Shown: positions 40,530-46,112 of the stretch, one piece after another
Layout of the letters: every line of letters begins with the position of its first letter
How positions within the stretch are numbered: position 1 is the stretch's first letter
Source of the DNA: Phycisphaerales bacterium
GTDB taxonomy: Bacteria; Planctomycetota; Phycisphaerae; Sedimentisphaerales; Anaerobacaceae
Length of the DNA stretch: 46,112 nucleotides
Reading direction: 5' to 3'
Assembly: GCA_003170415.1 (NCBI GenBank)
Contig: PMZJ01000028.1
Span: 1 to 46,112 of the forward strand
The notes under the pieces: generated by a model
Seen by the model: the letters and a program-made list of their open reading frames with translations, nothing else
Databases searched by the model: none
Told to the model about the DNA's origin: nothing
Program-made: the position numbers and the translations under genes

Positions 40530-41864
40530 ATGAGGACGATAGCTGTTGTCAATCAAAAGGGCGGCGTAGGCAAAACCACCGTATCGATTAACTTGGCCAG
40601 TGCGCTGGCGGAGCAGGAGCACAAGACGCTGCTGGTTGATATGGATCCGCAATCGCATTGCGCAGTGGGGCTTGCGGTGCCGGAGGAGCAAATCGAGCAG
40701 AGTATCTACGACGTGCTGATAAGTTTCAGCAGGGAAGAGTCGATGCGGGTTGGCGAAATCCTCTGGGAGGTAAGCGATAAACTTGAGCTTGCGCCGGCGA
40801 GCATCGACCTGTCGGCCTTTGAACAGCAAATGGCGGGTGTGCCTGACCGCGAACTGTGTTTGAAAAAGGCGCTCGATGCGGTCAAAGACCAATATGAGTA
40901 CGTTATCGTGGATTGTCCGCCGGCGGTCGGGTTGCTGACGTTTAACGCGCTTCGGGCGGCGACTGATGTTATCGTGCCGGTCGAGACGGGATATTTCTCG
41001 CTTCACGGCCTGAGCAAACAGCTTGAGACGCTCGCGATTCTCTGCCAGAGGTGCAATCAGACCGTCAACGTAAAAGTGCTGGCGAGTATGTATGATATTC
41101 GCACGAAAATGGCCCGCGAGATTCTCGGCGAGCTTCGCAAGCATTTTGGCGATAAGATGTTCAAGACGGTGGTGAATTTCAATACGAAGCTCAAGGAAGC
41201 CGCGTCATTCGGCCAGCCAATCAGCGAATACGACCCCGCGAGCAAGGGGCACAATGACTTCCAGAATCTGGTAAAGGAAATGACGCATGGTCAGCCGGAG
41301 CAGCAGCGCAGGCAGATTATCGAATCGCTGTCGCAGAAGCTGGATGCGATAAGCATTACGGCGGATGAGTTGCTGGAAAAGGCAAAGCCGAAAGTTGCTC
41401 CGCCGGATGCCGGACGTATAAAGGCGATAGAGCCGCCGAAACAGAGGATTCCGCAGATGGAGCCGGTTGCAGTTCGAGCAGAGCCGAAACCGGCTGCCGC
41501 GAAAGCAGAGGCAAAACCGGTTGCCGTGCGGACTGAGCCCCAACAGCCAAAAGTTGTGACGACGGATGTGAAACTGAGCGACTACTATGGCGTCAACCAG
41601 GTCAATGACGCGGTGGCTTTCGTGACATTGTACCCGCGGGCCGAATCGGTACAGATTGCCGGCGACTTCAACGGCTGGCAGCCGACAAAGCTGCCTATGG
41701 ATAAGGTTGGAGCAAACGGGGTTTGGCAGGCGTCGGCGAAGCTGCCGCCCGGCAAGTACCGTTATCGATTGGTTGTAGATGGGCAGTGGCAGCAGGACCC
41801 CTATAACGAGATAACGGAGCTAAACCCGTTTGGCGGCTACAACTCGATAGTAGAGGTAAAATAA
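40530..41864 (+). CDS. ParA-family ATPase fused to a glycogen-binding CBM48/AMPK-beta-like module
   Basis: 444 residues from ATG 40530 (a TTG six codons earlier is possible). The N-terminal 260 residues are a ParA/Soj ATPase: deviant Walker A KGGVGKTT (10-17), the D in VDMDPQSH (38-41) and Walker B VIVDCPPAVG. A Pro/Ala/Lys linker (about 290-350) leads to residues 358-444, which form an AMPK-beta/CBM48 beta-sandwich: QIAGDFNGW, LPPGKYRYRLVVDGQWQQDP, Tyr-Asn-Ser near the end. The carbohydrate-contacting Trp383, Trp420 and Asn438 of AMPK-beta have equivalents here. No parB is next to it. Function probably couples positioning or assembly to a glycan, but that is inference. Confidence 0.9.
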   Translation: MRTIAVVNQKGGVGKTTVSINLASALAEQEHKTLLVDMDPQSHCAVGLAVPEEQIEQSIYDVLISFSREESMRVGEILWEVSDKLELAPASIDLSAFEQQMAGVPDRELCLKKALDAVKDQYEYVIVDCPPAVGLLTFNALRAATDVIVPVETGYFSLHGLSKQLETLAILCQRCNQTVNVKVLASMYDIRTKMAREILGELRKHFGDKMFKTVVNFNTKLKEAASFGQPISEYDPASKGHNDFQNLVKEMTHGQPEQQRRQIIESLSQKLDAISITADELLEKAKPKVAPPDAGRIKAIEPPKQRIPQMEPVAVRAEPKPAAAKAEAKPVAVRTEPQQPKVVTTDVKLSDYYGVNQVNDAVAFVTLYPRAESVQIAGDFNGWQPTKLPMDKVGANGVWQASAKLPPGKYRYRLVVDGQWQQDPYNEITELNPFGGYNSIVEVK

Positions 41865-41867
41865 CAC

Positions 41868-41894
41868 CCGGCAACATCGCATTTTGCCGGTTTT
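41868..41894 (+). terminator. Rho-independent terminator of the ParA-CBM gene
   Basis: CCGGCAA, loop CATCGCATT, TTGCCGG, then TTTT. Stem of 7 perfect pairs, directly after the stop codon. Confidence 0.75.
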
Positions 41895-41963
41895 AGGGAT
41901 TCACGTCTGGCGGGGTAGCTCCCTGTCGAAATCCAACTATTGTTCACCGTAGTTATTTCTGTC

Positions 41964-41991
41964 TTGCTGTTTTTTGTAAACCAGCTATACT
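41964..41991 (+). promoter_or_regulatory. Sigma-70-like promoter of GH5 paralogue 5
   Basis: TTGCTG, 16-base spacer, TATACT. Leader of about 45 bases to ATG 42044, with GGAG before it. Confidence 0.6.
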
Positions 41992-42043
41992 GTTGTCGTG
42001 GAAAGATTCGGCTTATACTTAAATTTTGTTGGAGTGAAAAATC

Positions 42044-43126
42044 ATGTCTAAGTCAGCAATGTTATTCACGTTCGTTATCGTTTCCTTGTTGGCCGTAGTT
42101 ATGTTTGTATCGGTTTGCAGGGCCGCTGATGAGCCGAACGCTGCCAAAGGACCGGATCCGTTCAAAATAAACCAGCTTTTAGGCAGGGGCGTGAACCTCG
42201 GCAACGCTTTTGACGCGCCAAGCGAAGGCGAATGGGGCGTTGTTATTCAGGAAGAATACTTTCAGATTATAAAAGACGCCGGCTTCAACTCCGTCCGGCT
42301 GCCCGTCCGCTGGTCGGCCCACGCGATGGACAAACCACCATATACTATTGACCCTAATTTTATGAAACGAGTTGACTGGGCAGTCAACTGCGCCCTGTCG
42401 CGAAACCTGCCCATAATGCTCAACGTCCACCATTATGGCGAGCTTTACGCCGACCCCGCTAGGGAGAAGGAAAGATTCCTCGCACTTTGGAAGCAAATCG
42501 CGGAACACTTCAAGGGTTGTCCCGATATTCTCGTCTTTGAACTTCTAAATGAGCCGCAAAAAGAATTAACGGCAGTTCCCTGGAATGAGCAATTGAAAGA
42601 AGCGCTGGCGGTCGTGAGGCAATCCAATCCGAACAGGACTGTTGTCATCGGCTCCGCGCACTACAACCAGATTCATTACCTCGCACTGCTCGATATTCCC
42701 AAAGAAGACCGCAATATAATCGTTACCGTTCACGATTATTTCCCGCTGACGTTCACACATCAGGGGGCGGACTGGATAGCCCCGGGGGACCCGAACAGTT
42801 GGCTCGGCACAAAATGGACCGGCACCGAGGACGAAAAGCAGGAAATAATAAGGGATTTGGATTTTGCTGCCGCCTGGGGTAAGAAAAACAACCGCCCGAT
42901 CAACTTAGGCGAGTTCGGCGCTTACGAAAAGGCGGATATGGATTCTCGCGCACGCTGGACAAAATTTATGGCAGACGCCGCAATAGAACGGTCAATGAGC
43001 TTCGATTACTGGGAATTTTGCGCAAACGAATTCGGCTTGTATAACCAGAAGACCAAATCCTTCCGCAAGCCGTTGCTCGAAGCCGTTTTGCCGCCTGCGG
43101 TGAGCAAAGTCGAACCGCCAAAATAA
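42044..43126 (+). CDS. GH5 glycoside hydrolase, paralogue 5
   Basis: 360 residues, secreted (signal to about 27). All the expected residues are present: beta3 HH (129-130), acid/base E170 (FELLNEP), beta6 H230 in VTVHDYFP, and nucleophile E290 (NLGEFGAYE). It is on the opposite strand to the tandem cluster, 3 kb away, and shares an identical 86-bp tract with paralogue 2. The MFS transporter gene starts 15 bases downstream, suggesting degradation and uptake of the products from the same operon. Confidence 0.95.
   Translation: MSKSAMLFTFVIVSLLAVVMFVSVCRAADEPNAAKGPDPFKINQLLGRGVNLGNAFDAPSEGEWGVVIQEEYFQIIKDAGFNSVRLPVRWSAHAMDKPPYTIDPNFMKRVDWAVNCALSRNLPIMLNVHHYGELYADPAREKERFLALWKQIAEHFKGCPDILVFELLNEPQKELTAVPWNEQLKEALAVVRQSNPNRTVVIGSAHYNQIHYLALLDIPKEDRNIIVTVHDYFPLTFTHQGADWIAPGDPNSWLGTKWTGTEDEKQEIIRDLDFAAAWGKKNNRPINLGEFGAYEKADMDSRARWTKFMADAAIERSMSFDYWEFCANEFGLYNQKTKSFRKPLLEAVLPPAVSKVEPPK
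42317..42402. repeat. 86-bp tract identical to 36472-36557 (inverted)
   Basis: Second copy, in GH5 paralogue 5. Encodes AMDKPPYTIDPNFMKRVDWA and about nine further residues shared exactly with paralogue 2. The tract ends sharply; flanking codons differ at synonymous positions. Confidence 0.9.
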
Positions 43127-43141
43127 TTGTTGCGAGTTTAG

Positions 43142-44437
43142 ATGGACCCCAGCGATAAAACGCTAATGAACGCTTCAGGTGCACGTCCTACACGCGTTCG
43201 CTACTGGGTCATTGTGTTCGCCGTTACTTTATCCGTCATTACCTATATCGACCGCGTCTGCATTTCGCAGGCGGCGCCGATAATGAGCAAAGACCTCGGT
43301 TTTTCGACCAAGCAGATGGGCTGGGCGTTTTCGGTGTTTTTCTGGGCGTACGCCCTCTTCGAGATTCCCAGCGGCTGGCTGGGCGACCGTATCGGTGCAC
43401 GCAGGGTGCTGATGCGGGTGGTGGCCTGGTGGTCGTTTTTTACAGCCGCGACCGGCTGGGTTTTCAATTTTATTTCGTTAGTGGTTACCCGCGCAATGTT
43501 CGGTGCGGGCGAAGCGGGGTGCTTCCCGAATCTGACCAAGGCGTTTACCGTATGGCTGCCAAAATTGGAACGGGACCGCGCCCAGGGCATAATGTGGCTT
43601 AGCGCGAGATGGGGCGGCGCATTCACGCCCCTGCTGGTCGCCCTGATTTTGCAGCATATTTCCTGGCGTCATACCTTCGGATTGTTCGGCCTGCTGGGTA
43701 TAATATGGGCGATTTTCTTTTTTATCTGGTTTCGGGACAACCCTCGCGACAACAAGAGCATCAATGAGGCGGAGCTGGCGATAATACCCCGGCAGCAGGA
43801 CGTGGTGCTCGGCCACGAGAGAATCCCCTGGGCGAAAATCATCGAATCCAAAACCGTCTGGCTCCTGTGGTTTCAATTTGCCTGCCTCAATTTCGGGGCG
43901 GTGTTTTATATCACTTGGCTGCCAACCTACCTGCGTGAAGGACGCGGGATGGATATAACTTATGGCGCGTTATTGGCGGGCTTCCCGTTATTTTTTGGCG
44001 GGTTGGGCTCGCTTTTCTGCGGCTATATATCCGCACCTGCTGCAAAATTGCTCGGCAGCACCATATTTGCGAGGCGGTTGCTGGCGGGAATCGGATTCTT
44101 CGGCGCCGCATCCTGCTTAGCGATTTCCACTCTTATCCCGAACCCGTGGCTGGCTATGCTGGTTATGGGCTTGGCCAGTTTCTGCAACGATTTGGTGATG
44201 CCCACAAGCTGGGGCGCGTGTATGGATATAGGCGGGAAATTTTCCGGCACGCTGTCCGGCAGTATGAATATGATGGGCAATTTCGGCGGGGGGCTTGCCG
44301 CCATCGCAATCGGCTATATCCTCGCGTGGTCAGGCCACAACTGGAACGTCGCCCTGTATGTCGCCGCGGGCGTATATTTTCTCGGCACATTCTGCTGGCT
44401 TGTTATTGACCCCGTAACTCCTATCGAACAAAATTAA
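43142..44437 (+). CDS. MFS transporter, ACS family (hexuronate/glucarate-type)
   Basis: 431 residues, 12 predicted helices. The MFS signature GWLGDRIGARRVLMR lies between helices 2 and 3, and the sequence YIDRVCISQAAPIMSKDLGF after helix 1 matches the anion:cation symporter group (ExuT, GudP). It would import a sugar acid or related anion with protons. It follows GH5 paralogue 5 by 15 bases, so the substrate may come from that enzyme. Its last 17 bases overlap the end of the opposite-strand AAA ATPase gene. Confidence 0.9.
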   Translation: MDPSDKTLMNASGARPTRVRYWVIVFAVTLSVITYIDRVCISQAAPIMSKDLGFSTKQMGWAFSVFFWAYALFEIPSGWLGDRIGARRVLMRVVAWWSFFTAATGWVFNFISLVVTRAMFGAGEAGCFPNLTKAFTVWLPKLERDRAQGIMWLSARWGGAFTPLLVALILQHISWRHTFGLFGLLGIIWAIFFFIWFRDNPRDNKSINEAELAIIPRQQDVVLGHERIPWAKIIESKTVWLLWFQFACLNFGAVFYITWLPTYLREGRGMDITYGALLAGFPLFFGGLGSLFCGYISAPAAKLLGSTIFARRLLAGIGFFGAASCLAISTLIPNPWLAMLVMGLASFCNDLVMPTSWGACMDIGGKFSGTLSGSMNMMGNFGGGLAAIAIGYILAWSGHNWNVALYVAAGVYFLGTFCWLVIDPVTPIEQN

Positions 44438-45860
44438 GCTGCTCGCCTTCTCTTGATGCTGCGGCTGCATACTTGGGCTTTTGCATATTTTCCAGCATCC
44501 TGCGTGCCTTTCTATTCATTTCAGCCATGCCGGGTATCTTCATCGGCTCGTTTAATTTCCAGCACCAGAATTTGTTGCCTTGCTCATCGTAATCAGGGAA
44601 ACATTTAATTTCTATTTCCTCTCTCGCGTTTCTTAGTGTTTTTTCCGTAAAACCCTCCGCCGCTGCCATCTTTGCTATTTCCTTGGAAGGTATCTCTTTC
44701 CCGTCCGCTAATAGTTTTTTGAGCCATTCGATAGCCCGGTTCCGTTCAGGAGCTTCGATATTGTTTTTCGATGACAATACCGCCTCAGCCGGAATATCCA
44801 CGGCCTGCTTTTCAAAAACAATTCGGTTATCTTTAATCTCGAACGCCAAAGTCGCCGGCTTCTCTAATATATTGTGCTTTGCCGGTATAAATAGGCGTCT
44901 CGGGTCGTCCGGGCTGTTGGGTATTTTGCTTACAAGCCACACCGTCCGTGCCGCCGCCGGAAAAGCTAATGACCCCATCGTTCGATAAAGCGCCTTGGTT
45001 GAGCTGCCTTTATTAAGGTGCATCACGCCGACGATTGCGACGTTGTATTTGCCCGCAAGCGCAACTATCGGCGTCAAAATAGCGCGGACGTATGAATCAT
45101 TGTGCGTATCGAGACATCCGAAAAATGAGCTTAATGGGTCGATGATGATGAGCTTTGTGTCCGGGTTTTCGCTGATTGTCGTCTCAAGCTCGAACAGGTC
45201 TGTTATGATATTGAAATAGTTGGTGAATTCGTTGCCGTTTTTGTCCCTGTGCCATACGAAAGGTATCGTCTTTATTTTCGATAGGTCCGCGTTTAACGCC
45301 GCCAGACGCGGACATATCACCTTCTCCGCCGAATCCTCATTATTAAGTATTATGACTGATCCGCAACGCTTTTTGTTGATGGAGTCTTCTTCCGGGAATC
45401 CAGTTTTTCCTTTTTGTTCTTCTAACTTCCCTGTCCTCGACTCAAGCTTCGTAGGAACCGCAGTCGGGGATCCAGTCTCAATTCTAACTTCTAACTTCAA
45501 ACTATTCGCTATACGCTCTACGCTGTCATCCGTCCTCTGTCCTCCGTCTTCCATCCTCATCCTCCCGCCTGCCCCCGAGACGTTACTGCTTTGGTTTTGC
45601 AGCAGGGGGTCCACTCCGTCATCTGTCCTCTGTCCTCCGTCATCTGTCCTCTGCTCACTTCCCGGCCATTCTCCTCCCCTCGATACCGTTGCCGCCATAT
45701 ACAGTGTCAGAAAACTTTTGCCTACTCCCGGGTCACCTGCGATGAGCGTTAGCATTCCCATCGGTACACGGTTAGGCCATAGCCAGTCAATCTCTTCTTG
45801 TTTGACTTCATCCAGCGAAACCACTTCTGCTCTTTTCACCCATTCACTTACCGTTTCCAT
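44421..45860 (-). CDS. RepA/AAA_25-type P-loop ATPase with a large repeat-derived insert
   Basis: 479 residues. RecA-like fold of replication or mobile-element ATPases (RepA/KaiC-like): Walker A GDPGVGKS (42-49) and Walker B LIIIDPLSSF (237-246), with HLNK and sensor-like residues after it, and a C-terminal winged-helix segment (about 375-440). Residues about 68-165 are low-complexity sequence read from word repeats (QRTDDGGQRTDDG, SLKLEVRIETGS) where relatives have a short loop. Strand beta2 resumes at GSVIILNNEDSAEK. The insert keeps the frame. It is the only gene hinting at an integrated element; the rest would lie beyond the window end. Confidence 0.85.
   Translation of the reverse strand: METVSEWVKRAEVVSLDEVKQEEIDWLWPNRVPMGMLTLIAGDPGVGKSFLTLYMAATVSRGGEWPGSEQRTDDGGQRTDDGVDPLLQNQSSNVSGAGGRMRMEDGGQRTDDSVERIANSLKLEVRIETGSPTAVPTKLESRTGKLEEQKGKTGFPEEDSINKKRCGSVIILNNEDSAEKVICPRLAALNADLSKIKTIPFVWHRDKNGNEFTNYFNIITDLFELETTISENPDTKLIIIDPLSSFFGCLDTHNDSYVRAILTPIVALAGKYNVAIVGVMHLNKGSSTKALYRTMGSLAFPAAARTVWLVSKIPNSPDDPRRLFIPAKHNILEKPATLAFEIKDNRIVFEKQAVDIPAEAVLSSKNNIEAPERNRAIEWLKKLLADGKEIPSKEIAKMAAAEGFTEKTLRNAREEIEIKCFPDYDEQGNKFWCWKLNEPMKIPGMAEMNRKARRMLENMQKPKYAAAASREGEQLNFVR
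45366..45659. repeat. Composite word-repeat insertion inside the AAA ATPase gene
   Basis: About 294 bases made of (TTCTAAC)-type words, TACGCT words, GTCCTCTGTCCTCCGTC words, and the 46-bp core A (45568-45613). It is bounded by codons of a normal P-loop domain. Words are iterated with 7-9 base spacing, imperfectly. Confidence 0.85.
45568..45613. repeat. 46-bp hairpin core, copy A
   Basis: CCTGCCCCCGAGACGTTACT then GCTTTGGTTTTGCAGCAGGG and GGTCCA. Outer arms CCCCC/GGGGG, inner arms CTGC/GCAG. It is inside the ATPase reading frame. It differs from copy B at two bases plus one added G. Confidence 0.85.
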
Positions 45861-45883
45861 AGTTCTCCTTCCTTATTCTCCTG

Positions 45884-45930
45884 CCTGCCCCCGAGAAGTT
45901 ACTGCTTTGGGTTTGCAGCAGGGGGGTCCA
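45884..45930. repeat. 47-bp hairpin core, copy B, with TACGCT word array
   Basis: Same core as 45568-45613 but outside the gene, in the leader of the ATPase (23 bases upstream of ATG 45860). It is followed at 45931-45962 by ACTGTACGCTGAACGCTACC-type words, the TACGCT word also seen left of copy A. Confidence 0.85.
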
Positions 45931-45964
45931 AACTGTACGCTGAACGCTACCCGCTGTACGCTAC

Positions 45965-45982
45965 AACGATAACTATATCGTT
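45965..45982. promoter_or_regulatory. Perfect palindrome AACGATA-ACTA-TATCGTT
   Basis: Seven-base perfect arms around ACTA, about 105 bases upstream of the ATPase start. It could be a regulator binding site or part of the repeat array. The remaining 45983-46112 is AT-rich with nothing else recognised. Confidence 0.45.
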
Positions 45983-46112
45983 AGTTTTGTATCTACACAA
46001 CAATAAAATGGTATATTTTCAATATTATTAATTTAGGTAAGACGCCATGGCGGTTTTTGAGGCAAAAATGAGGTGTTCTGTCTCAAATTATATTTAGATA
46101 ATATGAAGGTCA

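Noticed and set aside
6007-44437. Three gene overlaps of exactly 17 bases (6007-6023, 7172-7188, 44421-44437)
   Set aside because: Two are same-strand and one is convergent, with unrelated sequences; coincidence is the simplest reading.
45366-45970. Word arrays considered as a CRISPR array
   Set aside because: Repeats are 7-9 bases, imperfect, with no regular spacers, and no cas genes are in the window.
45220-45972. 250-codon plus-strand frame over the word repeats
   Set aside because: Antisense to the AAA ATPase and rich in PPSSVLC-type repeats that come from the word arrays; no domain.

Overview
The window looks like a chromosomal segment of an anaerobic planctomycete, most likely a Phycisphaerae/Sedimentisphaerales relative. 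This is inferred from gene content, not from a marker gene: an orphan type-IV-pilin-like protein, a ferredoxin-linked 2-oxoacid oxidoreductase, many small secreted GH5 glycosidases, ExbB/ExbD sets, and a moderate GC content with AT-rich islands. Only one RNA gene, tRNA-Gly(CCC), is visible. No CRISPR array, integrase or intact insertion sequence was seen.

Layout. 0.1-6.5 kb: two convergent envelope-energisation operons, vwa-exbB-exbD (+) and exbD-tpr (-), with clpX between them. 6.6-9.6 kb: a ferredoxin-dependent 2-oxoacid oxidoreductase operon carrying an extra small membrane-protein gene. 9.7-15 kb: MltA, a NarL-type response regulator with a soluble four-PAS histidine kinase, and a NYN-domain protein. 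15-18.7 kb: pyrR-pyrB-(pilin)-pyrC. 18.9-21 kb: a leaderless-looking nucleotidyltransferase pair and HtrA. 21.2-24.2 kb: a disturbed region with a broken ybaK copy, an inserted lipoprotein gene, an intact ybaK and a signal peptidase split by an in-frame stop. 24.3-26.7 kb: a class V aminotransferase and DUF1015, probably serine metabolism. 27-34.6 kb: an envelope/osmotic block (YihY, AsmA-like, MipA, MscS, MscL, a TPR protein), a truncated MATE gene, DUF167 and bacterioferritin. 34.7-39 kb: four tandem GH5 paralogues next to tRNA-Gly. 39.2-44.4 kb: an orphan E2 acyltransferase, a ParA ATPase fused to a glycogen-binding (CBM48/AMPK-beta-like) module, a fifth GH5 and an MFS transporter. 44.4-46.1 kb: a RepA/AAA_25-type ATPase whose P-loop domain is split by about 98 residues of repeat-derived sequence.

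The most unusual signals are these. (i) Short inverted repeats, several made of iterated 7-9 bp words, sit in the leader immediately upstream of start codons at least six times, and related sequence has entered three or four reading frames. (ii) The ParA-CBM48 fusion. (iii) A TonB-like anchor on a von Willebrand A protein encoded with ExbB/ExbD. (iv) A perfectly identical 86-bp tract shared in inverted orientation by two otherwise diverged GH5 genes, alongside loss of GH5 active-site residues in two of the five paralogues.
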